This document shows, in pieces, positions 22,040-34,879 of a stretch of 64,000 bases of DNA (position 1 is the stretch's first letter; each line of letters starts with the position of its first letter). The notes beneath the pieces are model-generated. The model did no database searches. It was not told the DNA's origin and worked only from the letters and a program-made list of their open reading frames with translations. The translations under genes were made by a program, and so were the position numbers. The stretch lies in the NCBI RefSeq assembly GCF_963259705.1, contig NC_081842.1:184950349-185014348 (forward strand), in the 5' to 3' direction. Source of the DNA: Myotis daubentonii (Eukaryota; Chordata; Mammalia; Chiroptera; Vespertilionidae).

Positions 22040-22550
22040 ACATTCAGTGAAATGCAGTTATCTTAAGCGGACAGTTTGATGAGTTTTAATAACTGTATAT
22101 ACACCTGTAATTATCACTGTAATAAAGATATAGAATATTTCCATTGTTATAGGAAGATTTCCTCAGATTCTATTCCAGGCAATCCCCATGCCTCATACGA
22201 AACCACCGTTCTGATTTCTAGGACAGTAAATTAGTTTTGCCTTTATTGGACTTCATATACATGAAGTCATACAGCATGCAATCTTTTGCATTTTGCTTCT
22301 TTCCTTCAACATAATGCTTTTGCACTTTACCCATATATGAGTACATGTGTAGGTTTTTAAATTGCTGAGTAGTATTCCATTACTCCAATAAGAGTATAGA
22401 ACATTTTCATTGTTCCAGAAAGGTTTCCTCAAAGGTCTCTTCCAATCAATCCCCATGCCTCATAGGAAACCTGATTTCTACCACTTAGGTTAGTTTTGCC
22501 TGTTGTTGGATTTCGTACAAATGAAGTAATAAATCATTCAATGTTTTAAG
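22040..22550. mobile_element. Old L1 3' UTR-like sequence with internal duplication
   Basis: AATCCCCATGCCTCATACGA at 22180 and AATCCCCATGCCTCATAGGA at 22448 are matching parts of two diverged copies about 265 bases apart. Sequence style (TAATTATCACTGTAATAAAG) fits an L1M 3' end; strand not resolved. Confidence 0.5.
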
Positions 22551-23624
22551 TTAGATTTATTTCAAGCAAATGCTTTTGAGGGTCATCAGATACATATATG
22601 TATTATGAATATATCTCCCATTGTGTGTCTTGCTTTTTTATTATACCTTAGAGCCTGGTATAGTAAATGAGATCTGACCCATTGCTGCTCCTGGAGTCTA
22701 ATTTTTGTCTTGTAAGACTGCCAAAAGCTATACTGTTTTCTTTAGAGTCTTTCTACTAAGGGTTTTAGCTTTCTAACCTGTAAATACCTAAATTTTATTA
22801 AATGTTACTTCGCAGAAAACTGGCTCCCAAAATTTCATGAATAGTATTATGAAGCAAATAATAGTATAAGACAGAATAGAATTAAATGCAAAGTGATATT
22901 TCAGACAGAGAATCATAAGAGAACCAGAAAAAGGAAGAACTGAGTTTTGCAAGGGCTTCATACATGAGGGATTTTAAGCCTTAAAGGTGGAAAATTGAAG
23001 TTATCTTTTGGCATTTTCTCTCACATCTCAAAGTGGAATGTGATGAAATGCTAAGTAAAGTCTCTCAGATTTATTGTTTTGATACTCTAATTATAATAGT
23101 TTTGGAAAAACAGTTTGCCAGTGGACTAAGTGGGTAGAAGAATTGATTGTGGACAATTAGAGAGTAGCATTGATTCACTGTTTATCATACGCTTATTTAG
23201 GGGAAAACACCCTTATGTTAAAAATACTTTTTATTGGCCTATAGTATATTTTAAACTTACTTATATGCCTATGTTATCATAAGCCAAATTACCTTTGATT
23301 TATTTGAAAGTGAATGGAGAAAAGATCTAACTTTAAAATTCTGCTAAGGTTGAATTATAGTTATTTATACCAGATTTTGACATTTCTGAGAAATGTGGCT
23401 TAAATAATGAAAGAGGTGGGTTGACTTATCAGGAATCCATAGTCTGGCCTTTGGCTTTACAGACTTAAATATTTGATTTTTATCTATTATCCATCAGTGT
23501 TAATGTTCTGGGAAATTTATTCAGAATGACAGATTTACAGGAGACTGATTTATTAACTAGAGTGTCAATTTATAATGGGATAGACATTTTTTAGATTGAC
23601 CACAACACTTGTAATTATTAAATA

Positions 23625-25382
23625 CTAGAGGCCCGGTGCACAAAAATTTGTGCACTCAGGGGGAGGCGGGTCCCTCAGCCCGGCCTGTGCCCTGTCGCAG
23701 TCTGAGACCCCTCGGGAGATAACGACATGCTGGCTTAGGCCTGCTCCCGGGTGGCAGAGGGCAGGCCCAATCCCTAGGTGCAGCCCCTGGTCGGGCTAAG
23801 AGCAGGGCCGATTGGGGAGTTGGGGCGCTGCCCCCTGTCATGCACAGAGCAGGGCGATCGGGAGGTTGCGATGCCACCCTCAGTCACGCTCAGGATAGGG
23901 CCGATTGGGGGGTTGGGGCACCGCCCCCTGTCACACTCAAGGCAGGGTCGATGGGGAGGTTGCGGCGCCACCCCCTGTCATGCGCAGAGCAGGGCCAATC
24001 AGGGGGTTGGGGCACTGCCCCCTGTCACTCACAGAGCAGGGCCCATCGGGGGTTGGGGCTCTGTACCCTGTCACGCACAGAGCAGGGCCAATCAAGGGGT
24101 TGTGGCGCTGCCCCCTGTCACGCACAGAGCAGGGCCCATCAGGGGGTTGAGGCGCCGCCCTCTATCACCCACAGAGCAGGGCCGATCAGGAGGTTGGGGC
24201 GCCGCCACTCTCACACTCAGGACAGGGCCGATGGGGAGGTTATGGCTCTACCACGTCACACACAGAGCAGGGCCCGTGTTGGGGGGGGGGGTTAGGGGCG
24301 CCGCACCCTGTCACACAAAGAGCAGGGCCGATGAGGGGGTTGGGGCGCCACACCCTGTCACACACAGAGCCGCAGGGCGATCAGGGGGTTGGGGCGCCTT
24401 TCCCTGTCATGAACAGAGCAGGGTGGATAGGGAGGTTGTGGCCCTGCCCCCTGTCACACACAGAGCCGCAGGGTGATCAGGGGTTTTAGGCGCTACCCCC
24501 TGTCACGCTGATCCCGGTGCTGGGAGGCCTCGCGGCTCCGCTGATCCTGGTGCTGGGAGGCATATTGCCTTTTTACTATATAGGGTAGAGGCCTGGTGCA
24601 CGGGTTGGTGCCGGCTGGTTTGCCCTGAAGGGTGTCCTGGATCAGGGTGGGGGTCCCCACTAGGGTGCCTGGCCAGACTGGGTGAGGGGATGATGGCTGT
24701 TTGCAGCTGGTCACACATCCTTATCGGTGGGGGTCCCTACTGGGGTGCCTGGCCAGCCTGGGTGAGGGGATGATGGCTGTTTGCAGCTGGTCACACCCCC
24801 TTCAGGGTGGGGGTCCCCACTGGGGTGCCTGGCCAGCCTGGGTGAGGGGATGATGGCTGTTTGCAGCTGGTCACACCCCCTTCAGGGTGGGGGTCCCCAC
24901 TGGGGTGCCTGGCCAGTCTGGGTGAGGGGCTGAGGGCTGTTTTCAGGCTGGGGGTGACTGAAGCTCCCAACTGCTCCTTTTTTTCTTTTTCTTTTTTTTT
25001 TTTATTCTGGGCCAGCTTTAGCTTTGAGGCTTGGCTCCAGCTCTTAGGCCTCCGCTGCTGAAAGTAGGTTTCTGGCCTTTGCTTACAATGTTGCGATCCT
25101 GCTGGCTGAAGCCCGGCAGACTAAAGGAGGTTTCTGGGGTTTTGTTTAGCTTCTATATTTGTTACATAGTTGCTTAGAGTTGCAGCTCAGAGGCCTGCAG
25201 CGGCAAGCAGGGAACGTTGGAGTCCTCCGTCACTGAAGCAAGCAAGCCTCATGTTAGTTTCAAGCTGCCTGGCTGCCGTCAACCATCTTGGCTGGCAGTT
25301 AATTTGCATACCTCGCTGATTAGCCAATGGGAAGGGTAGCAGTCGTATGCAAATTACCATGTTTCTCTTTTATTAGATAGGA
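23625..25382 (-). mobile_element. Composite Helitron, inverted orientation
   Basis: Same A+B composite as in the 15.9-19.3 kb array. Unit B 3' end CTAG at 23625, minisatellite 23800-24515, internal junction near 24586, 80-bp repeats 24620-24930, cluster at 25282-25330, and 5' end TCCTATCTAATAAAAGAG at 25382 (minus). The longest minisatellite reading frame is 232 codons. Confidence 0.9.
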
Positions 25383-25383
25383 T

Positions 25384-25548
25384 ATGTATTTTTATTGATT
25401 TCAGAGGGGAAGGGAGAGGGAGAGAGAAAAACATCAATGATGAGAGAATCATTGATCGGCTGCCTCCTATATACTCCCTAGTGGGAATCGAACCATGCCT
25501 CCTGGTTCATAGGTTGACGTTTAACCACTGAGCCATACCGGTCATGCA
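25384..25548 (-). mobile_element. Ves SINE with a Helitron in its tail
   Basis: SINE body reads TTTTTATTGATTTCAGAGGG through CACTGAGCCATACCGGTCA. The duplication ACTTGTAATTATTA is at 23608-23621 and 25549-25564, so the Helitron inserted between the SINE tail and its left duplication. Confidence 0.85.
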
Positions 25549-25775
25549 ATACTTGTAATTATTATTCAGAACATCCTCTTCCTGATTTAGGATACCTGAG
25601 AAACCAATTTACTCCTCAGAACATGGATTGATAAGCATGGAAGCAGAACAAAATAACTGCGTAGGTTTGGGGAATAGTTTACTCAAGCTGCGGTAAGTCT
25701 AAGTAATTATTTCTGTGTTTGGATATTCATGACATCAGTTTAATGAGTACTACTTTTTAGCATAATATATCTTTA

Positions 25776-25988
25776 ATATATTTTTTTATTGATTTTTTAC
25801 AGAGAGGAAGGAAGAGGGATAGAGAGTTAGAAGCATCAATGAGAGAGAAACATCGATCAGCTGCCTCCTTCACACCCCCTACTGGGGATGCCCCCGCAAC
25901 CAAGGTACATGCCCTTGACTGGAATTGAACCCGGGACCCTTCAGTCCACAGGCCGACGCTCTATACACTGAGCCAAACCAGTTAGGGC
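25776..25988 (-). mobile_element. Ves SINE
   Basis: Full-length type, flanked by ATAATATATCTTTA on both sides. Confidence 0.95.
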
Positions 25989-26789
25989 GATAATATATCT
26001 TTATACTAACTCTTTTGGGCATTAATGAACAATTTTTTTTCCTATATTATGTGTACACATCTGTTAGAAATTTAAGCCACATTTTTTTTTTCTACAAAAA
26101 GTATGAAGGACTTTTACTATTTGTAACATAGGCACAATTATTTAAAGTTAATAAACTCTTATTTAAGGAATTTCACATGTTCTGAGTTCTTCCACTGCCT
26201 TAGTTCCTCCTGAGTTTGAGTCTTAATCATCTTATTCCCTTTTTTGCTCAATCCGGATGTCATCTCAAGTCAGTCCACAATCCTTTTAGTTGAGCTTCTG
26301 TGATCTACACTTGAATATGGACATACTTCAAAAATTCTGCACCTATAATCATTGGGAACTTATTTCTTCGAGCAATTTACTTTAGGACTCTATAAATTGA
26401 ATATTAAGAAAAACATTGTTATTGTTATTTTAGCAGGTGATGTAAGGTATACTTATTATTCCGGTCATTGAGCCTAGTAAAAAATGTTACAGGTCTCATT
26501 GTCACCACTGTAATAAGATTACTGTGATGGAAGCATAACCTGTGTCTCAATATAGCCACAATAACAAATTTCTGGACACCGTACACACAAAAAAGTGCTC
26601 ATTTTCATATAGAATGAGGCTTTTCAGCCACATATTAATATGATTAGTTTGATTGATATTTATCTCTTATTGCTCACAGTTTACTCTTGAAGGAATTAGG
26701 GGACAACTTAAGCTTCCCTAAAGCTGTGCTACACAAATTGTTCCTTTTTTGATGTTAACACCTTGATGGTTGCAGGGTAACAGTAGAAT

Positions 26790-26965
26790 GATTGAGCACT
26801 TTGGTATTCTGGCTCTAGATTAAAATTCTGGTTCTGCCACCTAGTAGCTGAGCAACTTGGACATGCTGTTTAATCTCTAAGCTTAAGTTTTCTTAAAAGT
26901 GATACTTCATCTTGTAAGGATGATAAGAGGGTTATGAATTAATATGTCTAAAACATCTGAACAGT
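26790..26965 (+). repeat. MIR-like ancient SINE
   Basis: Contains AAAATTCTGGTTCTGCCACC, then GCTGAGCAACTTGGACATGC and TTAATCTCTAAGCTTAAG. Textbook MIR order. Confidence 0.7.
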
Positions 26966-26978
26966 GTGTAAGAACTGC

Positions 26979-27300
26979 CTACACTAATAAAACAGAAAGG
27001 TGCAAATTGACCGTACCTCCACAACGCCCACCAGCCAATCAGGAGCATGCAAATTAACCCAACAAAGATGGCAGATTAATTTGCATACGCAGGCACTGAG
27101 CGGCTGGGGGTGGGGCGGGGCAGGACGCTTGTGTCATTGCCATGGCGACAACATAGTTGTTCCAGACCTCCCCAGCTGCTCCAGGCCTCTGGGCAGCATG
27201 GGAAGGCACAAAGGTATCTCCGGCCAGAGCGAAGGCACTGTCGGCATCCAGGGGAAGGAAGGCCCATTCTTGCATGAATCTTCGTGCATCGGACCTCTAG
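26979..27300 (+). mobile_element. Helitron with CCAAT/octamer/YY1-like cluster
   Basis: Starts CCTACACTAATAAAACAGAA and ends TCGTGCATCGGACCTCTAG. Cluster at 27028-27090: CAGCCAATCAG, ATGCAAAT, AAAGATGGCAG and an inverted octamer. Confidence 0.85.
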
Positions 27301-27829
27301 TATTTGTATAAAACTCATCTAGTCATTCATCATTTCAACAAGTATTCATTGAGTTATCTACTATGTGTCAAGCAGTCTGCTGTGCACCATGATTATATCT
27401 GACTGTAGTATTGAGTAATCTCTTCATTTATGATATTTAGAGTCTAGTGAGGAAATAGAGGCACATGTAAGCAGATAAATATAATATAATAATGCTTCTA
27501 TAGTTGATAAGAGCATAGTTATAAGTATTTTTAGAGGTGCCTGAAAAATGCATTGTCAAAATATGTAAGGCTTCTCAGGCTTGAGTACCTCAACTGACTA
27601 ACAGTGCCTGGTTAATTTCTGTGAATTGACTGTTTCTGGTGTGGCTTCTACATTTCAAGTCTTTTGTGTGTTTTTTTTTAAGGACAACCTTAATGTTTTA
27701 AGAAAAACTTTAAAAAATTAAGAAACAAACTGGGTTAGAGACTGATATCTCCTAATATCTATCTAAATGCTCTTTGACAAAATGTGTGTGCACTTGCCCT
27801 GTGGCACTGTTTGGCATTTATAATAAGCA

Positions 27830-28515
27830 CTAGGGGCCCAGTGCACGAATTCGTGCACCCTGGAAAGAACTGTGGGCTGTGAGGCTGCGCTAGACTCAGG
27901 GGTGGGTCTCGGCCCATCCTCTGCGCCTCTGCCTGGCTACTCCCACTGCGCCGCTACCCCCCCGCCCATTCCCTGTCTGCTGGCAGCCCCGCTCCCGCTG
28001 CTCCCATGTGCTGATGGCTCTGGTCCTGCTCTCACCCGCTGATGGCATGGAGTGATTGGGGCCAGTGCCAGCAGCAGCTGTGAGTGGGTCCAAATGCCAT
28101 CAGCAGGTGCGAGGGGCGATCGGGGCTGGCAGTGGCCACTCACTACTGCTGACGGCACCGAGCAGTTGGGGTGGGTGCTGGGTCCTGGCAGCAGGTGCAA
28201 GTAGTGGCTCCAGCGCCAGCAGCGGGTGTGAGTGCTGGGTGGGACTATGGCATGCGGGAGCAAAGAATTTTCAGCAACCACCAGAGGCTTGCCCGAATGA
28301 CAGCGACTGGTGCCCCGCCTTGGTCTGGTGCCCCTGCTCACCTGCTCCACCATCCCTCCACGGCTGACACCTGCTATGTTCCGCGCTCTGCCGCCTGCTG
28401 TCTTCGCCCACTATGTTCCACGCTCACCCCCTGGTGGTCAGCGCAAATCATAGCAACTGGTTGTTCGGGTGTTACACCATTTCCTCTTTGCATATTAGCC
28501 TTTTATTATATAGGA
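27830..28515 (-). mobile_element. GC-rich Helitron
   Basis: Minus strand: TCCTATATAATAAAAGGCTA start (28515), hairpin GTGCACGAATTCGTGCAC, CTAG end (27830). A CTCF-like core (CACCCCCTGGTGGTC) lies at 28425-28439. The body has short CAGCAGGTG-type repeats. Confidence 0.9.
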
Positions 28516-28824
28516 TTTACAAACATGAGTAGATTGCTTCAGTGTAGAATCGTATGTTAGCTTATTTTGGGAATTGGTGGAGACATGATTTATTTTTCTT
28601 AGTATATATTGCCAGTGGAAGCATCTATATAGATTGTCATAACCAGACTAAGATGTTAAAAAGAACAATAACAGCACAACCATGCTTGGTAAAATTTAAA
28701 ATAGTATAATTCAGTAGTCCTTTTTAATAGCAACAAGACTTTTGCACTGAGTTAAACTGATTTACCTGAAAATATCTAGTTGGAGGTCAAGAGGTGGGCA
28801 GGACTCTCTTTCCACTATACTGGT

Positions 28825-28985
28825 GGCTCTCAAATTTTAATCAGTGTAAGAATCACCTGGGATTAGTAAAATGTATATTCTAGAGACCTAATTCCAGAAA
28901 TTCTGATTCAGTAGTCTCAGGCAGGATCAAAAAGCCTGTAGTTTTAATAAGCATTTCAGGCAAACCTGATTTAGGAGGGGTGAGG
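28825..28985 (+). mobile_element. Old hAT-Charlie MER-class element
   Basis: GGTGGCTCTCAAATTTTAAT start, AAGAATCACCTGGGATTAG and AGAAATTCTGATTCAGTAG. Related to 1518-1708. Confidence 0.6.
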
Positions 28986-29185
28986 ACAGGAACTGTAAAT
29001 AACACTTAAGTCCACCAATGCTTCTTCCTGTACTCTCTGTGATAGTGACTTGTCATGTTGCTGCTCAAGCCCTTCTGTCTCCTCATCTTTCTGGAGTTAG
29101 TGATCTTGAAGTCATATTGTCCTTATCAATGCAGCAGTGACAATAATAGTGCACTGTGTTGTCAATAGGTCCTCTCAGTGCTCTG

Positions 29186-29405
29186 CTTTTTTTTTTTTTT
29201 TTAAAATATATTTCTTTATTGATTTCAGAGAGGAAGGGAGAAGGAGAGAAACATCAATGATAAGAATCATTGATCGGCTGCCTCCTGCACGCCCCCTACT
29301 GGGGATCAAGCTGCAACCCAGACATGTGCCCTTGGCTGGAATCGAACCTGGGACCCTTCAGTCCGCAGGCTGATACTCTATCCACTGGGCCTAGCAGGTC
29401 AGGGC
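29186..29405 (-). mobile_element. Ves SINE
   Basis: Flanked by CAGTGCTCTGCTTTT on both sides (from 29176 and from 29407). Head reads GGCCTAGCAGGTCAGGGC. Confidence 0.95.
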
Positions 29406-29445
29406 GCAGTGCTCTGCTTTTAAGTATTGCTTATATATAGCTGAA

Positions 29446-29686
29446 TCTATAATAATAAAAGCATAATATGCTAATTAGACTGGATGTCCTCCCGGACGAA
29501 GCCAGGGCTGCGAGGGAAGTCTGGGTCCCACGTGCTTGCCAGGGAAGTCTGGGTCCCACGTGCTTGCCAGGTGCCTGCCGGCGGCTGCAGGGAAGCCTGG
29601 GTCCCGGGTGCCAGAGGGAAGCCGGTGCCAGCAGCCAGAGGAAGGAAGGCCTACTTTTGCACGAATTTCATGCAATGGGCCTCTAG
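29446..29686 (+). mobile_element. Short HeliBat-type Helitron
   Basis: Starts TCTATAATAATAAAAGCATA, carries ATATGCTAATTAGACTGGAT, and ends GCACGAATTTCATGCAATGG then CTCTAG. An internal 33-base tandem copy of GTCTGGGTCCCACGTGCTTG is at 29519-29570. Confidence 0.9.
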
Positions 29687-30439
29687 TTTTCTCATAATGT
29701 TGAGATATTTTATCTATCACTCTTTTCCTTCATTTTTTCCAAAAATTCGTAATTTAAAATTTTTCTGTGACATAAATTTATGCTTTAGTAAAAGTGAATT
29801 AATTTTAGTTTCCTAACATGAATGCTCTTTCCCTATCCTGTCTCCTCTTTCCACTTCCCATCTTAGTCTCCACCTCTTCCTTCCTTCCATCACTTCTATG
29901 TGCTTCTTAAGTCTGGAATAGAATAGGTACTTAATAAATACAATGAATAAGTTAATAAGTCTAGGTATTCTAAATGTTAGTCAAATATAATATAGGTTTC
30001 ATGACTGTTTTACCCATTCATGGGAAGACAATAAGGAAGACAAAATTTAGGGTAATAGTTAACTTAATGGAGAAAGGAAGGTAATTTGAAAGTAGCTCTC
30101 AGAAGGCTTCAGAGATACTGAAAATGATGTCATTTTTTAGTTGGGTGGTGAGTATATTAGTATCAACAGGTATTTGGAAATTGGCTGTTCATCTTTGCTC
30201 AAAATAGGGAGAAGTGACATATGAAACAACTGTTACTAGGACCATTTATAATACAAATGGGAAGATCCTCAGTACTTGGGATGTACAAAATGAAATCTAG
30301 GAGATATTTGGAAACTTGGCTTTGGTGAGCTTGGTAGGAAATTCACAGCACAACTAAGTCCTAAGGACTTATATTAATTAAACAGGATTTTTTGGTAGTA
30401 AAATTATATACTAGTACATAAAATAAAATCTATTGTTTT

Positions 30440-31150
30440 AATACCGTTTTCTGGCATTGTTATTCACACTGCTGTGTAACTTACCACCATCCATTTCCAA
30501 AACGGAAACTTTACCCTTCCCTCTAGCCCTTGGCAACAACCATTCTACTCTTTGTCTCTATGAATTTGAATACTCTAAGTACCTCATATAAGTGGAATCA
30601 TACAATTTTTGTCCTTTTGTGTCTGCCTTTTTAAAAAACTTAGTATCTTCAGAGTTCATCCATATTGTGGCATGTGTTAGAATTTCCTTTTTAAGTCTAA
30701 CATTTCATTGCATGGATATACCCCATTTTGTTTATCCATTTGTCTGTTAATGGACACTTAGGTTGTTCATGTTTTGGCTAGTTAGTGAATTTTATTTAGT
30801 TTTAATTTTTTTATTGCTATCAGAGAGGAAGGAAGAGGGAGAGAGAGAAACATCAATGATGAGAGATGATCAGTGATAAGAGATGATCATTGATTGGCTG
30901 CCTCCTGTACACCCCCTACTGGGGATTGAACCCGCAATCTGGGCATATGCCCTGACGGGGAATTGAACCAGACCTCTTGGTTGATGGGTCCATGCTCAAC
31001 CACTGAGTCACACCGACCAGGCATGTTTTAGTTATTTTGAATAATGCTGGTATGGACATGAGTGTACAAAGATCTGTACAAGTCCCTGCTTTCAGTTCTT
31101 TGGGTGTATACCCAGAATTAAAGAAGCTGGATCATATGCTAATTCTATTT
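30440..31150 (-). mobile_element. Old L1 3' end, split by a Ves SINE
   Basis: Antisense L1M-type text (GGTTGTTCATGTTTTGGCTA, then GTATACCCAGAATTAAAGAA) with a SINE between 30785 and 31022. Confidence 0.75.
30800..31022 (-). mobile_element. Ves SINE inside an old L1
   Basis: TTTTTTATTGCTATCAGAGA start and CACTGAGTCACACCGACCAG head. A 19-base internal duplication of ATGATGAGAGATGATC-type sequence lies near 30853-30892. Confidence 0.9.
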
Positions 31151-31156
31151 AATCTA

Positions 31157-31253
31157 TTGGTTGCCTCCTGCACCTGTGGATGTGTCTTGACCGGGAATTG
31201 AAGTCGCCACTTTTTGGTGTATGGGACAATGCTCCAACCAACTGTGCCCAGGG
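31157..31253 (-). mobile_element. Ves-type SINE fragment
   Basis: Only the central GGTTGCCTCCTGCACCTG and B-box region up to CCAACTGTGCCCAGGGCCC; no tail. Confidence 0.65.
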
Positions 31254-31973
31254 CCCTGTGTTTAATTTTTTTGAGGACTTCCATACTTCAACAGAATTTT
31301 TATACAGTATTCATTTCATTTTGAGGTTCCAGAGGAGGAACTTGTTGGAAGTAACTTTTACCTACAATCTTTTGAGAGAGCAAGCTGGAAACCAAGCCAA
31401 GTAAGAGCTTATAAAGAATGGAGTGGAGACTTCCCCTTAGTCCCTAGTTCTAGGAAGCAAGGGAAAACTAAACATTGTGGTAGTTAGTATTTGTTGGTGC
31501 TATTGGATTTGTCACCAGAGGTATATTGACACTTAACTAATATGGTTGGTTAGCAAATGGAGCTCCCTCCTCCCTTTAAATCACCCATCACACTTATTGT
31601 TCTCTATTCATTGCAATTTCTATTAGATGTCCTAATGTTCCAATATATTTTTTGTTATGAAACTAGATTTTTTGCTAGTGCTGCGCCATGATTTAATTTA
31701 TACATCTTTAGTATTAAATAGAATTATTTAATTCCTCTGAAAAGCATTTATTACCACCAGTTATACTAGACATAATTACAGGTGATGAGCTTCAAAAATA
31801 AGCAAGACACCATTCATATCTTTGAAGAGACAACATTAAGCAGATGATTAGGATATAGTATACTAATTATTACATTACATATGTGTTTATGTTTATATCA
31901 GGAACTTTGAGATATATACACACACACAATATCCTAAGAAAACAGAGGTAAGTAATTTTTTCAGGGCTTAGAG

Positions 31974-32195
31974 CAGGGGTGGGCAAACTTTTTGACTCGA
32001 GGGCCACAATGGGTTCTTCAACTGGACCGGAGGGCCGGAACAAAAGCATGGATGGAGTGTTTGTGCAAACTAATATAAATTCAAAGTAAACATCATTACA
32101 TAAAAGGGTACGGTCTTTTTTTTTTTTTTTTTTTTAGTTTTATTCATTTCAAATGGACCTGATCCGGCCCGCGGGCTGTAGTTTGCCCACGGCTG
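31974..32195. mobile_element. hAT MITE with perfect 8-bp duplication
   Basis: CAGGGGTGGGCAAACTTTTT start and GTTTGCCCACGGCTG end. Flanked on both sides by GCTTAGAG (31966-31973 and 32196-32203). Contains an internal poly-T tract. Confidence 0.95.
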
Positions 32196-32317
32196 GCTTA
32201 GAGTCTAGTGATGGCTATAGAATGAGATATCTTGAGTAGTAGAAATGTTATTAAAGGCACTTTAAATACAGCAAATAATTTGAGCAAAGGTGAGGGTAGT
32301 TTGAAAAGATATAGATA

Positions 32318-32765
32318 CTAGTGGCCTGGTGCATGAAATTCGTGCACGGGGTGTGGGGAGGTGTTCCTCAGCCTAGCCTGCACCCCCTCTAGTTTGGGAC
32401 CCCTTGGGGGATGTCCAACTGCTGGTTTAAGCCCTCTTGCAATCTGAGGCCACTGGCTCCTAATCGCTCGCCTGCCTGCCTGATCGCCCCTAACCACTCT
32501 GCCTGCCAGCCTGATCGCCCCCAACTTCCCCCCACTGCCAGCCTGATCCTGCTCGCCCCCAGCTGCTACCCCCTGCCAGTCTGATCGCCCCCAACTACTC
32601 CCCCCCGGCAGTCTGCTTGCCCCCAACTGCCCCCCCCCCCCCCCCCCAGCAGTCTGTTCGCCTCTAACCGCCTCTGCCTCGGACCCACCATCATGGCTTT
32701 GTTCCGGAAGTTCTCCCTGAAGGTCTCCTAGTCTAATTAGCATATTACCCTTTTGTTAGTATAGA
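32318..32765 (-). mobile_element. Helitron with C-rich repeats
   Basis: Minus strand: TCTATACTAACAAAAGGGTA start (32765), GCTAATTAGAC block, GTGCACGAATTTCATGCACC hairpin, CTAG end (32318). 32460-32680 holds loose 35-45-base repeats of CCAGTCTGATCGCCCCCAAC type and a long C run. Confidence 0.9.
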
Positions 32766-33269
32766 TTAGCAAACATTATTTAGTTGTGCAGTTGGGATAA
32801 AAGATGACTAACATGGTTCCTACATTTCAAGATATCGGAATTAAATAGAGATAGAAGAGAGATTTGTAAACAAATAATTATAATAAGGTCTGATAAATGC
32901 TCAGGTTTCGTTGGAGAGTAGTAGGGAGAAGGACCTAGATTACCAGAAATTACTGCTAAGGCTTAATTTAGTTGGATAACTGGGAGTTGACTCTTTTGTC
33001 ATATATTCTGATTTTTAAATTTATTTTAGAAAGAAGAGTAAATCTGGTTATTGTTACTCTGCCTTTGAGAAGCTTAAAAAATTTGTTATTGTTGTTGAGT
33101 AATATGAAAATGTTTACATGGTTATAAAGTAAAATCTATAAGTCAAAGTATATTCAAAGCAGTCTAGCTTTTCCCTTTGCCTATTCCTTTCTTTTTTTAA
33201 TATTAAAAAATTATTTATTTTCCCATTGTAAAAAAAGTAGAAGTGAATATTTTTATATTTTCATATTCT

Positions 33270-33507
33270 TTTAAAAAAATCTTTACTGTTAAAAGTATTA
33301 CATATATACCCTTCTCCCCCCCATTGATCCTTTCTAGCCCACCCCTGCCCTGCCCCTTCCCATTCCCCAGGCCTTCAGCACATTATTGTCTGTACCCATA
33401 GATTATGCAAATCCATACAAGTTCCTTGGTTGATCTCTTCCCACCCACCCACCCAACCCCAACTTCCCTCTGAGATTCAACAGTCTCTTCCATGCTTCTA
33501 TGACATT
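33270..33507 (-). mobile_element. 5'-truncated L1, 3' UTR only
   Basis: GTTAAAAGTATTACATATAT through TTGGTTGATCTCTTCCCACC, the same 3' UTR as at 35310 and 53530. Flanked by ATTTTCATATTCTT on both sides (33256-33269 region and after 33507). Confidence 0.8.
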
Positions 33508-33614
33508 TTCATATTCTTATCAGTCTTAAATAAATAATAGCACCCTGCACAAACTTTTCTACAACTTTTATTATTCGCTCAAAGATATATCCTAGAGATT
33601 TCTTTATTGTAATA

Positions 33615-34062
33615 CTAGAGGCCCAGTGCACTGAATCATGTGCGGGTAGGGTCCCTAGACCTAGCCTGCAATCAGGCCCATCTTCCGCCCACTCGCCACT
33701 TCCCGGTCCAGCCCCGCTGCCCCTGTCAGCCACCTGGTTCCCCTTGCCTGCCACAGGCCCCGCCCCGCTGCCAGCCACCCAGTACCCTTCACTGTCCTGC
33801 CCTGCTGCTGCCACCAGCCAGCCGGTTCCCCTCGCCAGCCCTGGGTCCCACCCTGCTGCCACCGCCAGCCACCTGGTTCCCCTTGCCGGCCCCAGGTCCC
33901 ACCCCACCACCAGCCACCCGGTTCCCCTCGCTGGCCCTCGTCCTGTCCCGCTGCTGCCACCAGCCACCCGGTTCTCCTTGCCGGCCCCCTACCTCATAGC
34001 AACTGGTAGAGTGGTTGTTCTGGTCATTCTGCTTATGGTCGCTGGCCTTTTATTATATAGGA
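33615..34062 (-). mobile_element. Helitron with 45-50-bp minisatellite
   Basis: Minus strand: TCCTATATAATAAAAGGCCA start (34062), CTAG end (33615). 33726-33995 contains about six copies of a CCAGCCACCCGGTTCCCC unit. The hairpin is degraded. Confidence 0.85.
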
Positions 34063-34879
34063 TATAGACACTTGGTCATTCCTTTTTATAATTGCATAGT
34101 ACTGCTAAGAATATTTTTAAAAAATGTATATACCAAACATAGTATTTAACTCCAAGCTAATGCTATTACTGAGCGGCAAACCACCCTGTAACTCAGTGTC
34201 TTAAAACAATAATTTCCTCTCATTCAGCCGTTTGCTGTGAGTTGATTGATCCAGGCTATTTGTCTAGGTGGCTGTGCTTCAAGTTACAGGTCTTGTTGTA
34301 CTTGGCTCCAGAGCAGGTTGAGCTCAGCTATGTTCCATGCATTTTCATTCTAAGATCCTTTTAAGGGATTGCAGGAAACTCAGTAATTCCCGGTTTCACA
34401 TGTGTAATGATAACATAGAAATGTAAGAGGGCAAGCAGAAACTCATAATACTTCTAAAGGCCTAGGTTCAGAATTGTCATAATAACATAACCAATCATAT
34501 TCCATAGATATAGACAAGTTATAGATGCTACAAAGTTATCTTAGTGGTCTTCCCTGGCCTACCTATCAAAAAATTTAATCTCTTCTTAATGTTTTATATC
34601 TCCCTTCCCTGCTTTAAATCTCTATTTATTACTCTCTTAAGTCCATATGTATATTTAAACCATTTATCTTGTTTATTGCCTATGTATTCCCTTTCCAATG
34701 CATGTATAACTAGAGCAGGGTTTTCTATATTTTTATGTATTGTATCCCCAGCACCTAGAACATAGTTGATACTCAGTTAATATTTGTTGAATGAATAAAT
34801 GAGGGCATGAAGGGAAGTGGGGTTAGGGAGATCTATCACTCATAAGTCTTTTCCCCTCAGTACCCTTTTTTGTTATTGT

